A DNA stretch of 64,000 bases from Candidatus Cloacimonetes bacterium HGW-Cloacimonetes-3 (GCA_002840645.1 PHBO01000004.1:62001-126000); one strand, 5' to 3'; counted from the first letter of the stretch, positions 35,365 through 44,370 are shown. Numbers and translations: made by a program. The notes: generated by a model from the sequence alone, not told the origin.

Positions 35365-37284
35365 TTAATGGGCTCCGCTTTGGATGTTGTACAGATGCCG
35401 GTAACGTTCGCAGGTTTTAAGCAGCTCTGCATGGCTGCCTTGCCCTACGATTCTTCCCTTTTCCAGCACCACGATCTGATCTGCTTTCAGGACGGTGGAT
35501 AAACGATGGGCGATCATTATCACGGTGCGGTTACGGGTGGCGTAATCTATGGCTTCCTGCACCTTGTGTTCGGAATCGGTATCAAGAGCTGAGGTGGCTT
35601 CATCAAAGATAAGGATGGGCGGATCGGCAACCACGGCACGGGCGATGCAAAGACGCTGCCTCTGTCCCCCGGATAAATCGGAGCCTTTATTGCCAAGCAC
35701 TTCATCGTATTTATTGGGTAGTTCCTGGATAAATTCATCGGCATTGGCGATCATCCCTGCAGCTCTAACCTGCTCGTCAGTAACGGCTTCATGGCTGCCG
35801 TAGGCAATGTTTTCCCGCACTGATTTGGTGAACAGCACAGAATCCTGCGTAACCACGCCAAACAAACGGCGCAGATCATCCAGCTTAATCTTCCTGATAT
35901 CGATGCCATCCACCTTGATGCTTCCTTCATGCACTTCGTATAGCCGGTTAGTAAGGTTGGCAATGGTAGTTTTCCCACCTCCGCTGGCACCTACAAAGGC
36001 TGTTTTGCTACCCTTGGGTATCACCAGTGAGAAGTCTTTGATAACAGGTTTGCCCTCTTTGTAATGAAAGCTAACTTTATCGAACTCAAGGGCGTGATCA
36101 AAGCTAACCTTAGACACCGCATCATCACTGTCTTTAATGCGGGATTCAGCGTTCATAACTCCGGCAATTCTATCCAGGGATACCATAGCTTTCCGAATCT
36201 CGGTATAAACCTGAGTTAGCACCTTAAGCGGATGCAGCATGGAGAACAGGGCGAACAGAAATGCAGTAAATTCACCCAGGCTAAAATTGGCACTTGGGTC
36301 AAGAATCATGTTGCCACCTATGATCATCACCAAGATGCCTGTTATAGCTGTGTTTAGCTCCGAGATAGGTGTGTTTAGGGCACTGTAATTCTGAGACCTG
36401 CACCACAATTGGGCGTGGCGGCTGTTTATTTTGTTAAAGCTATCTATTTCGTGTTCTTCATGCCGGAAAGCCTGCACTATTTTCATGCTGTTGAGTATCT
36501 CTTCCACATGGGAGAACAGGGAGGAAAGCTGTTCCAGGATACGCTTGGCATATTTCTTCAGCTTTTTACCCAGCATACTGATCACGATGGAAAACAGGGG
36601 CAGCACAATAATGCTGTATAACATCAGCTTACTGTTTAGTTTCCATGCTATTATGGCGAATACAACGATGGTGGTAAGTTCCCGCAAGGCATTTATAAAC
36701 TGCTTCAAGAATTGATCGCTAACCACCTCAACATCGCTCATCATGCGCACTAAGGCATCTCCCACCCGGTTCTTGCTGAAGAAATCAAGAGATTGGCTTA
36801 AGTAGCGGCGAAACATGAAGCTGCGGATGTCTCGAACCGTTCTTGCCCTTAGTGTGTTGAACAGGATGTTATTCGTGAAACCGAACAGATTCTTCAGGAT
36901 AATGGCGCAGAAAACAAAGATGCACAGAACATATAACAGGGTTATAGAACTGGTTTGCAGCATCAGGGTTTTGGTACTTTCCCACAGTGGGCTATAATTC
37001 TGAAGGCCGCTGATAAAACCGCCACTGGCGGAGAAATGCCTGCTCAGCATCTCGGCAGCAGCAGCTGAGAAGCCGCTCCAGTCTGTATATAGGACATTTA
37101 CCTTATTTTGATTGAAAACATAGTCGAAGAGGGGAATAATGAGTGTTATGCTAATTCCGTTAAAAAAGGCAAAACCCATCATCGCTGTAATACCGGTTAC
37201 TAAGTATATCCAATAATGCAGCATCATTTTGTAGATAAGAATGATGTTGCTAAATCTGCTAATGGGTTTAGGGCTATCTATCAT
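35365..37284 (-). CDS. MsbA-like ABC transporter (lipid or oligosaccharide flippase)
   Basis: A 639-residue ABC half-transporter with six membrane helices in residues of about 25-330 (type I exporter fold), then an ATPase. Walker A is GASGGGKTT, the Q-loop lies near TQDSVLFTKS, the signature is DLSGGQRQR and Walker B is ILIFDEATSALD, with H-loop IAHRLST. The type is MsbA or a sugar-lipid flippase. I chose the ATG at 37284 preceded by TAGGT; the frame is open to 37335. It is first in the minus-strand glycan operon, so it probably flips LPS or a glycan-lipid made by that locus. Confidence 0.9.
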   Translation of the reverse strand: MIDSPKPISRFSNIILIYKMMLHYWIYLVTGITAMMGFAFFNGISITLIIPLFDYVFNQNKVNVLYTDWSGFSAAAAEMLSRHFSASGGFISGLQNYSPLWESTKTLMLQTSSITLLYVLCIFVFCAIILKNLFGFTNNILFNTLRARTVRDIRSFMFRRYLSQSLDFFSKNRVGDALVRMMSDVEVVSDQFLKQFINALRELTTIVVFAIIAWKLNSKLMLYSIIVLPLFSIVISMLGKKLKKYAKRILEQLSSLFSHVEEILNSMKIVQAFRHEEHEIDSFNKINSRHAQLWCRSQNYSALNTPISELNTAITGILVMIIGGNMILDPSANFSLGEFTAFLFALFSMLHPLKVLTQVYTEIRKAMVSLDRIAGVMNAESRIKDSDDAVSKVSFDHALEFDKVSFHYKEGKPVIKDFSLVIPKGSKTAFVGASGGGKTTIANLTNRLYEVHEGSIKVDGIDIRKIKLDDLRRLFGVVTQDSVLFTKSVRENIAYGSHEAVTDEQVRAAGMIANADEFIQELPNKYDEVLGNKGSDLSGGQRQRLCIARAVVADPPILIFDEATSALDTDSEHKVQEAIDYATRNRTVIMIAHRLSTVLKADQIVVLEKGRIVGQGSHAELLKTCERYRHLYNIQSGAH

Positions 37285-37329
37285 ATGTTTACCTATAAAA
37301 AAAGCCAGCCTCAGCCAGCAATAAAAAAG

Positions 37330-37406
37330 TGGCACGCCCTAAGGGACTCGAACCCCAAACCTTCTGATCCGTAGTCAGATGCTCTATCCAATTGAGCTAA
37401 GGGCGC
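37330..37406 (-). tRNA. tRNA-Arg (anticodon ACG)
   Basis: A complete 77-base cloverleaf read on the minus strand. The acceptor GCGCCCT pairs with AGGGCGT with one G-U, the D-arm contains AGCTCAATTGGATAGAGC, and the anticodon stem CTGA/TCAG encloses the loop CTACGGA. The T-arm is GGGGTTCGAGTCCC and CCA is encoded. Anticodon ACG reads CGN arginine codons after A34 editing to inosine, which implies a TadA-type deaminase elsewhere. TTGACA lies at 37447-37442, but the -10 position is poor. Confidence 0.97.
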
Positions 37407-37470
37407 ACGCTTGAAGCCACACTCTTAAAAGGGCATATTTTTGTCAATCAAAACTTGCTAATGCTTGGCT

Positions 37471-37502
37471 GATGAAGTGATGAGGTGATAAAGTGATGAG
37501 GT
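37471..37502. repeat. four tandem 8-base repeats
   Basis: The unit GATGARGT occurs four times in a row with one or two changes (GATGAAGT, GATGAGGT, GATAAAGT, GATGAGGT). It lies in the gap between tRNA-Arg and the pseudokinase gene and does not code. Confidence 0.7.
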
Positions 37503-37542
37503 GTGTATTTTGAATGTCACTGTAAATATATGAGGCTAACAA

Positions 37543-39573
37543 TCAGTTTTGCACGCTACGAACTACCCTAAACCCGATATATGCACTCTTTGTATATGGC
37601 TTGGCAAAACTGCGGTTTGTAACCCGCATTTCGGAAGAGCTGTGATACCAGCTTCCGCCCCGGATAACCTTATCCGTACCTGTTTCTGCTCCCTTGAAAA
37701 GATCGGGAATACGGTAAGAATAGAGAGCATACCAGTTCCAAACCCATTCGTACACATTGCCGCTAAGGTCATATAAATCCAAGCTATTAGGCTTTTTCTT
37801 GCCTACGGGGTGGCTGTGTGCTCCACTGTTTCCACTGTGCCAACCAAGATCATCGGCGTTGTTTCCGCCGCTGTAAGTGCTCATATCCACCGGCATTCCT
37901 GCTCTGGCTGCGGATTCCCATTCAGCTTCGGTAGGTAAGCGATAGCCATCAGCATTAAAATTACAGATCACTTCGGTATCAAAATAGTCGTAACAAACAC
38001 GGAAGCCGTCTTTGAGGCTTTTGGCGTTGCAGAAATCTATCGCATCATAGAAGCTGACACTCTCCACAGGATAGTCTTTGTCCTTGTTTTGGGAAGGATT
38101 GGCAGAGAATACCATCATCCATTCTTCCTGGGTGATTTCGGTAGCACTGATGTAAAATGGAGCAAGCCTCACTGTTATCAGGGGGAATTCATCGTCATCG
38201 GCAAGCGGAGCAATGCTGCCCATCACTAATGTATCTGCTGGCATAAGAACCATTTTTATAGGTCTGTTGGCTTCGATGGGATTCGAGGTTGCTTCTTCCA
38301 CTGCCATGCTATCTGCCGGGAGGTTAAACTTGGGTCTGGAGCTAAACACAAAATACTTCAAAACAGTAAACACCAATACAAGCAACGACATCCACAACAA
38401 TGTCTTAAAAGTCTTGGAGAGCTTTTTATTATCTATAGCATCAGGCAACTCTTTTCTTCGCATTGGCTGTGCCGAATACATACTTTGCCTTGGTGCAGCA
38501 GGTTTGGCAGGAGGTGCCGCCGGTTCCATCACCCGAAACTGCGTTTCGGGAAGGGGCACAGGGATATCCGGTTCCGGTTCTGGCTCAACTGTCAATTCTT
38601 CTATATCAGCAACAACAAGGGAGGGTTCCGGTTCCAGAACGAACAGCTTAGGCTCAGGTTCAAGTACGAAAGGTTCAGGTTCCGGTTGGGTAGCAAGGAT
38701 TGGTTCTTTCACCTGCACTGGAGATTCTTCAGGAACATCAGCTGGCATTGACGATCCCTGCGAAGATATAGCATCCAGCATCTCAGCAGCAGACTGAATG
38801 CGCTGATGAGGATCCAGTTTCAGGCAGTTCAGGATTATCCCATATAGCCAATCCGGCATCTGCACGTTCAATATTTCCGGCATAATAACTGCCCGGCACA
38901 AGCTTTGCTTCTTCTGCTGAACCGAGCCAAGGCTGTAATCTATGCGCCAGGGCATCACTTTGCAGATGCATAAATACATGATTACGGCTACAGAATAGAT
39001 ATCCGAAGCAGGCAGCTCGATACCTGCCTGGAAAAGCTCCGGGGCTATGAAAAGTATGGGATGGAAATCAAAATCCTCCTGTTCTCCATGCATCCAGGCA
39101 GCTTTATCCTTGCCAAAGCCGATTATCTTGATGTGATTTTCTTTTGTAACCATCAGGTTATGCGGGTTCAGGTTTAGATGCCTGATTCCCATGCTGTGAG
39201 CGTGCACAAGGGCTTCCAAGATATCCATGAACCACCCAATAACGGTGTCCATGTCCAAGGGAGAGGAAGCTTGTTTCAGGTAACCGGCAAGAGATATTCC
39301 GGGAATGTATTCCCCAATCAGGAAGGCTCCACCTGCATTACCGGCACTTTCATAACAGGTGCGGATGTTGGGGTGCTTAAGGGTAGTACACGCTGCTGCC
39401 TCAGCAAGAAGTGAATGGATCAGCTCGTTGTCTTTGCTGCGGATGGGATCAGGAGTCTTGATTAGCACTTCTTTGCTGCTATCATATTTCGTAGCGAGGT
39501 ACAGACTGAACCTGCGCGAACGGTGGATGCTTTCCAGCACCTGATAGCTGTTTAGGGATGTGGCTTCACTCAT
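37543..39573 (-). CDS. pseudokinase fused to a membrane segment and an FGE-like (SUMF1) domain
   Basis: A 676-residue membrane protein. Residues of about 8-270 have the Ser/Thr kinase fold: K39 is in the VLIKTPD strand and the C-lobe is complete. The catalytic HRDLKPxN is HLNLNPHN (132-139), so Asp is Asn134 and Lys is Asn136, and DFG is GFG (152-154). Phosphotransfer is therefore unlikely. A Pro/Glu-rich stalk (280-365) and one TM helix (390-411) follow. Residues 438-674 are an FGE/SUMF1-like domain (GYRLPTEAEWESAARAG, GNVYEWVWNW, VIRGGSW), which lacks the paired cysteines of active FGE near its end. Topology suggests cytoplasmic kinase fold and periplasmic FGE fold. hutI is coupled upstream by an ATGA overlap. 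Confidence 0.88.
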   Translation of the reverse strand: MSEATSLNSYQVLESIHRSRRFSLYLATKYDSSKEVLIKTPDPIRSKDNELIHSLLAEAAACTTLKHPNIRTCYESAGNAGGAFLIGEYIPGISLAGYLKQASSPLDMDTVIGWFMDILEALVHAHSMGIRHLNLNPHNLMVTKENHIKIIGFGKDKAAWMHGEQEDFDFHPILFIAPELFQAGIELPASDIYSVAVIMYLCICKVMPWRIDYSLGSVQQKKQSLCRAVIMPEILNVQMPDWLYGIILNCLKLDPHQRIQSAAEMLDAISSQGSSMPADVPEESPVQVKEPILATQPEPEPFVLEPEPKLFVLEPEPSLVVADIEELTVEPEPEPDIPVPLPETQFRVMEPAAPPAKPAAPRQSMYSAQPMRRKELPDAIDNKKLSKTFKTLLWMSLLVLVFTVLKYFVFSSRPKFNLPADSMAVEEATSNPIEANRPIKMVLMPADTLVMGSIAPLADDDEFPLITVRLAPFYISATEITQEEWMMVFSANPSQNKDKDYPVESVSFYDAIDFCNAKSLKDGFRVCYDYFDTEVICNFNADGYRLPTEAEWESAARAGMPVDMSTYSGGNNADDLGWHSGNSGAHSHPVGKKKPNSLDLYDLSGNVYEWVWNWYALYSYRIPDLFKGAETGTDKVIRGGSWYHSSSEMRVTNRSFAKPYTKSAYIGFRVVRSVQN

Positions 39574-40829
39574 GCTTCATCTGCGCTGTAAATGCATTTA
39601 CCCATTTTGTAAACTTTGCTTAGGTTCGAAGAGCCAAAGTGGTAAGGAAGGAAGTTCAGGCTGGGTATGTCCCAAATACATAAATCCGCTTGCTTACCTG
39701 CTTCCAAAGAGCCGAGCTTTCCTCCGCGGTTCACCGCATGCGCCGCATTGATGGTGGAGGCGATTAAGGCTTGTGCAGGGTTCATGCCCATTTGCAGGCA
39801 GGCAAGGGTCATGGTGAAAGGCATGGAATCGCAGTTACAGCTTCCGGGGTTGTAATCCGTGGCAATGGCAACGGGCAAGCCCTGAGAAATCATATCCAAT
39901 GCCCGTGCATAGGTCTTGCTGCGCAGGGAGAATAAGGTCGCGGGCAAGAGTACGGGTATCACTCCTGCTTTATGCAGAGCAATTATACCCGCATTGCTGG
40001 TAGCACCAAGGTGATCGGCTGAGACACAGCCAAGCTCTGCTGCAAGTTCTGCTCCGCCGATGGGCTCAATCTCATCCGCGTGCATTTTAAGCTTCAAGCC
40101 GTGGTCACGCGCGCACTGAAGTACTCTGCGGGATTCGTCTATGCTGAAAACATGTTCTTCGGTGAAGATATCGCAAAACTCGGCAATACCCTGCTCTGCA
40201 ACTGCAGGGATCATCTCTTCGCACAGTATCTTAAGGTAAGCTTCGTGGTCGTTTTTATACTCTGCGGGGTATTCGTGCGCTCCCATAAAAGTGGGGATGA
40301 TGTCTATAGGCAGTTCGTTGATAAGGCGTTTTATTACTCTAAGCTGCTTCAGCTCGCTCTTTGTATCCAGACCGTATCCGCTTTTAGCTTCGATTGTTGT
40401 GGTTCCCTGGCTGATCATTTTTTGTATCCTGCGTGCAGCCAGTTCAAACAGCAATTCCTCGGAAGCATCACGGGTACTGGCGATAGTGGAGCGGATTCCT
40501 CCGCCTGCCCGGGCAATCTCAACATAGCTCTTGCCGGCGATGCGCATGGCGAATTCGTCTTCGCGGGTATGCACAAAGATTGGGTGAGTGTGGCAATCTA
40601 CAAAGCCGGGGAGCACAACTTTATCCTTTGCATCAATTACCACGCTGCTTTGAAACCGTAGATTGATATCCGCACTATTACCAAGCGCAAGTATCAGCCC
40701 GTCTTTTATGGCGATGGCTGCATCTGTTACCATGCCAAGGGATTCCATCTCTTTGCCGCTGCGGGGCTTATTACTGCCAACCAAACTAATTAGGCTGCCT
40801 ATATTGCTAATTATCAAATCTGCCGTCAT
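39570..40829 (-). CDS. hutI: imidazolonepropionase
   Basis: A 419-residue metal-dependent amidohydrolase that opens the imidazolone ring in histidine degradation, giving N-formimino-glutamate. The metal-binding H-x-H is in FVDCHTHPIFVHTREDEF. The family loop GGGIRSTIASTR, KMHADEI (the late His and Glu) and ATDYNPGSCNCDSMPF are all present. The size is normal. GGGAG lies upstream of the ATG. No hutH, hutU or hutG is seen nearby; the gene is paired instead with the pseudokinase-FGE gene. This fits an amino-acid-fermenting lifestyle. Confidence 0.95.
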   Translation of the reverse strand: MTADLIISNIGSLISLVGSNKPRSGKEMESLGMVTDAAIAIKDGLILALGNSADINLRFQSSVVIDAKDKVVLPGFVDCHTHPIFVHTREDEFAMRIAGKSYVEIARAGGGIRSTIASTRDASEELLFELAARRIQKMISQGTTTIEAKSGYGLDTKSELKQLRVIKRLINELPIDIIPTFMGAHEYPAEYKNDHEAYLKILCEEMIPAVAEQGIAEFCDIFTEEHVFSIDESRRVLQCARDHGLKLKMHADEIEPIGGAELAAELGCVSADHLGATSNAGIIALHKAGVIPVLLPATLFSLRSKTYARALDMISQGLPVAIATDYNPGSCNCDSMPFTMTLACLQMGMNPAQALIASTINAAHAVNRGGKLGSLEAGKQADLCIWDIPSLNFLPYHFGSSNLSKVYKMGKCIYSADEA

Positions 40830-40881
40830 GTGATTTTCTCCCTTTGATACTGCTTGGCAAGCTGCATAATAAGCATTATTT

Positions 40882-40887
40882 CGTCAA
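40882..40887 (-). promoter_or_regulatory. TTGACG -35-like box before hutI
   Basis: TTGACG on the minus strand (40887-40882) lies 53 bases before the hutI ATG. The spaced -10 position reads CAGCTT, so the assignment is tentative. The surrounding TTGACG-AAATAATG matches the box before the barrel gene at 8556 (TTGACG-AAATTAATG). Confidence 0.4.
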
Positions 40888-40904
40888 GCCTTTTTTGGTG
40901 GATT

Positions 40905-40946
40905 AAAGAAAAAAGCATCCACCGGCATTATGCCTGATGGATGCTT
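40905..40946 (-). terminator. intrinsic terminator of the DUF1292 gene
   Basis: Read on the minus strand, AAGCATCCA pairs with TGGATGCTT around an inner GGCATAATGCC hairpin, followed by TTTTTT (complement of 40909-40914). It is 19 bases after the stop of the acidic DUF1292 protein gene and separates it from hutI. Confidence 0.9.
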
Positions 40947-40964
40947 GATAAGGGTGCTGATTTA

Positions 40965-41315
40965 TTATTCGTTTTCGGGGATATCCAGATCAGCCTCTTC
41001 GGCACTGAATATCTCGTCGAACTTATCGGCTACGGCGTTGTATTCAGCGTCGTCTTCGATGATGCTAAGCTCAAGGCTGTCATCCACTTCTTCAAAACGA
41101 AGGATGTCGTACTCCACGGAATCCATTTCGGATAACGCAACGTATTGCTTGCCTTCGTGTTCGATGATGTTCAGGACGTTAAAATCCTTCTGTGTACCAT
41201 CTTCCATATCCAGGGTGATGATGTTGGATTCGCAGTTGCAATCGTCTTCGCCACACTCACAATCGTGATCGTGATCTTCACCACAGTTGCAGTCTTGTTT
41301 TTCTTTATCTGTCAT
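40965..41315 (-). CDS. acidic DUF1292-domain protein with Cys/His-rich N-terminus
   Basis: A 116-residue, strongly acidic cytoplasmic protein. Residues of about 8-30 are packed with Cys, His, Asp and Glu (CNCGEDHDHDCECGEDDCNC), a likely metal-binding head. Residues 32-100 match the DUF1292 pattern (ITLDMEDGTQKDFNVLNIIE, then YVALSEMDS). The ATG at 41315 has GGGAGATTATC upstream; an ATG nine codons earlier is possible. DUF1292 proteins are common in Firmicutes and anaerobes and have no known function. It is a single-gene unit with its own terminator. Confidence 0.85.
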   Translation of the reverse strand: MTDKEKQDCNCGEDHDHDCECGEDDCNCESNIITLDMEDGTQKDFNVLNIIEHEGKQYVALSEMDSVEYDILRFEEVDDSLELSIIEDDAEYNAVADKFDEIFSAEEADLDIPENE

Positions 41316-41545
41316 GATAATCTCCCATACTTTTTTTGCCACGATATCGAAGGGGGTGATTCTGGCAAGCTAAATCTTTGCAAACAAGGTAAACAAGCCT
41401 GAAAATTAAGCACCCCAAAATAGCTTTAGATTGGTAAAGCAGATATAGCGGCAGCCAAGTTTCTTAGTTACAGTAATTAGGCGAGCATTGCAGCAGGAGT
41501 GGATTCATGGATAAAGACGGATTTAGGTTTGTTTAGGAAAAGTTA

Positions 41546-41551
41546 TTGACA
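41546..41551 (+). promoter_or_regulatory. TTGACA -35-like box before butyrate kinase
   Basis: TTGACA lies 58 bases before the buk ATG. At 17 bases the -10 is GAGCCT, so the match is poor. The rest of the 41316-41608 gap holds no gene of note. Confidence 0.35.
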
Positions 41552-41608
41552 GTTTTAAGCGGTTTAAAGAGCCTGCAAGAAAATAAATACTACCCTTCTG
41601 GAGGAGAA

Positions 41609-42688
41609 ATGACTTATCGTGTGCTCGCGATAAACCCCGGTTCCACATCTACCAAAATCGCTGTTTTCGATGACAATACACCCCTATTCGAGAAAACCCT
41701 GCGCCACGATCCTGCTGAATTAGACAAGTTCGGTGGCATTATTGAACAGTATGACTTCCGTAAAAACTTGGTGATGGAAGCTATGGCGGAGAATAACGTC
41801 TCGCCCGAAAGCCTGCATGCCGTGGTAGGCAGAGGCGGTTTGGTGCGTCCCGTAAGTGGAGGAACCTGGAAGATATGCGAAACCATGCTGAATGACCTTA
41901 AAGACCCCACCAGATGGGGACGGATTCATGCTTCCAATCTTGGTGCTTTCATAGCCAAAGCAATCGCCGATCCGCTGAATATTCCTTCTTTTATAGTTGA
42001 TCCGGTGGTGGTGGACGAGTTTGATGATATTGCCCGCATCTCTGGCATCCCGGAGATTGAGCGTAAAAGCCTGCTGCATGCCCTGAACATACGCTACATC
42101 GGGCGTTTGCTGGCTGCGGAGCTTGGCAAGGACTACAGTGAAGCCAACCTGATCGGCGTGCATATGGGTGGAGGTATCTCCGTGGCTGCCATCAAAAACG
42201 GCAGAGTTGTGGACGTGAACAATGCGCTTCTGGGTATGGGACCATTCTCTCCGCAAAGAGCCGGTGCCTTGCCGATAGGAGACCTGATTGATATGGCATA
42301 TTCAGGTAAATATACCAAGAAAGAGCTGAGTAACTACCTCTCCAAAGCAGGCGGGATGATGGCTTATCTGGGCACAGACAGCGGTATCGAGGTGGAAAAG
42401 CGCATCAATGCCGGAGATGAATATGCCAAAAAGATACACAACGCCATGTGCTATCAGGTAGCCAAGGAGATAGGTGCGTGCGCCACAGTGCTTGGAGGCA
42501 AGGTGGATGCCATATACATGAGCGGTGGCTTGGTGTTTAATGCGAGTGTGGTGGATTTTATTCGCGATAGAGTCGGATTCATTGCTCCGCTTTACATTTA
42601 TCCCGGTGAGAAAGAAATGGAAGCACTGTCTCAGGGCGGTGTTCGCGTATTAAGCGGACTTGAGCCGGCACTGGAATACCCTTATTGA
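41609..42688 (+). CDS. buk: butyrate kinase
   Basis: A 359-residue acetokinase-family enzyme that interconverts butyryl phosphate and butyrate with ADP/ATP. The N-terminal VLAINPGSTSTKIAVFDD is the phosphate-binding strand pair. VGRGGLVRPVSGGTW and GVHMGGGISVAAIKNGRVVD are hallmark blocks, and AEKxxx-like KEIGACATVLGGKVDAIYMSGG follows. The length fits butyrate or branched-chain-acid kinase. I chose the ATG at 41609, preceded by GGAGGAG; the frame is open to 41546. No phosphotransbutyrylase gene lies next to it. The stop overlaps the next start as TTGA. Confidence 0.94.
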   Translation: MTYRVLAINPGSTSTKIAVFDDNTPLFEKTLRHDPAELDKFGGIIEQYDFRKNLVMEAMAENNVSPESLHAVVGRGGLVRPVSGGTWKICETMLNDLKDPTRWGRIHASNLGAFIAKAIADPLNIPSFIVDPVVVDEFDDIARISGIPEIERKSLLHALNIRYIGRLLAAELGKDYSEANLIGVHMGGGISVAAIKNGRVVDVNNALLGMGPFSPQRAGALPIGDLIDMAYSGKYTKKELSNYLSKAGGMMAYLGTDSGIEVEKRINAGDEYAKKIHNAMCYQVAKEIGACATVLGGKVDAIYMSGGLVFNASVVDFIRDRVGFIAPLYIYPGEKEMEALSQGGVRVLSGLEPALEYPY

Positions 42689-44370
42689 AAAATAGCCTTT
42701 GGCTACTCATATTAATAGTATTAGCGCTGGGGAAACTCAGCGCTGAAACTTGGACTGTGCTTGTTTACATGGCTGCGGATAATAACCTGTCGCAGCAAGG
42801 TATCTTAGATATAAACAGCATGGAAATACCAGTCCAGCCTGAAGGCTTGAACCTGATTGTGCAAGCTGATTTCCCCGGAGGAGCAAAGCGATACAGAATA
42901 CAGCAGGATAGCTCGCCTACCGTTACTTCGCCTGTTATAGGCAATATGGGGGAGATAGACAGCGGAGACTATAATACCCTGAACAGCTTTATCAACTGGG
43001 GCTTTGGTGCTTATCCCGGGGATAGGAAGATGCTGGTGATCTGGTCGCATGGGAATAGCTGGTATAAAGGCAATGACACCAAGTGGATCTGCCCGGATGA
43101 CGGCAGCGAGAACCTGATAAGCGTATATAACGGCGAACTTGCTATGGCTTTGGCAAACATACCACATCTGGATATTCTGCTGTTCGATGCATGCAGCATG
43201 CAAAGCATTGAAGTGCTTACCGAAGTGTATCAGACGGCGGATTATGTGATTGGCTCGGCTGATCTGGTGCCGGTTAACGGCTTCCCATACGAGACTATCA
43301 TCCCCTTGTTTAGCAGCGATATAGATATTATTGTTAACCAAATCCCCTTACTGTATGTGGAATCCTATCTACCTTGGGGAGATATAAACACCGGGGGACA
43401 GTATTGGACAACCACTTGCTCTACGATTGCCACTGCTGCTATAAGCGCGTTTGTTAATGAATTCAGAGCTTTTACCTCCATATACTTAACTTACGGAGGG
43501 AATTTGCTTAGTATCCGCCAGCAATGCTACAGCATGAATGATGGCATGGCAGACGTAGACATGAGGGATTTCCTTACCAGGGCTTCAGGAGCAGAATCTG
43601 GAGGAATAAGGACAAAGGCTGCAGAACTGAGGGTAATGTGGGACAACATGGTTGTTAGCAGCACTTACACAACACCCCAGCCGCAAACAAACATCGGCAC
43701 CGGCGCATTGTGGTTCCCGGATTTCAGGCTGAATTTTACCTGGGGATGGGAGCGTTACAGCCACTTGAAATTTGCTAGGACACAATGGCTTAGTGTAGTG
43801 AATCATGCCTTGGGAGACGATATTCCGCCTGATGCACCAATCTTGTTAAGTAAAAGCGTGGTGAACAACACCCTGATTTTGCATGTTCAAGCCCCCTCAG
43901 ATCCTGATTCGCTGCATTACCGTTTGTTGGTTATTGAGGGCACGCACACATATGGCTATAGTTTATATCCAAGTTACACTGATGGGACATTCATAGCTAC
44001 TGCTCCCATAACCATGTTTGGAAGCTATAAGGTGTTTGCCGTGGATCAAAGTTGGAACCGCAGCGCGGCTCTGGAAGGGGATTACAGCTTCTCGTCCGTA
44101 ACCGTTAGTCCCAACCCAATCCGCAATAAGAATCTTGCCACTCTGCACTGGCTTGCTGGAGAGGATGTTAGCGGTGCTTTATCCTTGGACATATTCAATC
44201 TGCGCGGGCAGAAAGTTCTATCCCGAGAGCTGGGAACTGTTAGCTTTGGTGCGGGCAGCTACCCTCTTTTTGCCGATGCAGAATTTAAGAACTTTCCGGC
44301 GGGCAGATACTTTATCCGGCTTTCGATGGGGACTAAACAATTTGCGCAAAAACTCATTATCTTATACTAA
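42685..44370 (+). CDS. clostripain-like (C11) cysteine peptidase with sorting-type C-terminus
   Basis: A 561-residue exported protein that starts at a TTG overlapping the buk stop (TTGA). The signal peptide is MKNSLWLLILIVLALGKLSA. The C11 domain has TVLVYMAADNNLS, the catalytic His in VIWSHGNSW (H122) and the catalytic Cys in LLFDACSMQS (C170), with GSADLVPVNGFPY following. The tail (about residues 475-561) reads VSPNP... LDIFNLRGQKVLSREL, then FPAGRYFIRLS. This is the Por/T9SS-like secretion domain or a FlgD-like fold. It is probably a secreted protease that cleaves after Arg or Lys. It is translationally coupled to buk, without an obvious metabolic link. Confidence 0.9.
   Translation: MKNSLWLLILIVLALGKLSAETWTVLVYMAADNNLSQQGILDINSMEIPVQPEGLNLIVQADFPGGAKRYRIQQDSSPTVTSPVIGNMGEIDSGDYNTLNSFINWGFGAYPGDRKMLVIWSHGNSWYKGNDTKWICPDDGSENLISVYNGELAMALANIPHLDILLFDACSMQSIEVLTEVYQTADYVIGSADLVPVNGFPYETIIPLFSSDIDIIVNQIPLLYVESYLPWGDINTGGQYWTTTCSTIATAAISAFVNEFRAFTSIYLTYGGNLLSIRQQCYSMNDGMADVDMRDFLTRASGAESGGIRTKAAELRVMWDNMVVSSTYTTPQPQTNIGTGALWFPDFRLNFTWGWERYSHLKFARTQWLSVVNHALGDDIPPDAPILLSKSVVNNTLILHVQAPSDPDSLHYRLLVIEGTHTYGYSLYPSYTDGTFIATAPITMFGSYKVFAVDQSWNRSAALEGDYSFSSVTVSPNPIRNKNLATLHWLAGEDVSGALSLDIFNLRGQKVLSRELGTVSFGAGSYPLFADAEFKNFPAGRYFIRLSMGTKQFAQKLIILY

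Noticed and set aside
26236-37284. Genomic island or phage-borne glycan locus
   Set aside because: No integrase, transposase or attachment repeats are seen; the tRNA at the edge is intact and not duplicated within the window.
38213-38797. Plus-strand open frame rich in Gly and Ser inside the pseudokinase gene
   Set aside because: It is the antisense of the Pro/Glu-rich stalk of the real protein; low-complexity bias keeps the frame open.
41507-41536. Nine-codon frame with AGGAG upstream (MDKDGFRFV), possible leader peptide before buk
   Set aside because: It lies before the TTGACA box rather than after it, so it would not be in the buk transcript if that box is used; too short to judge.
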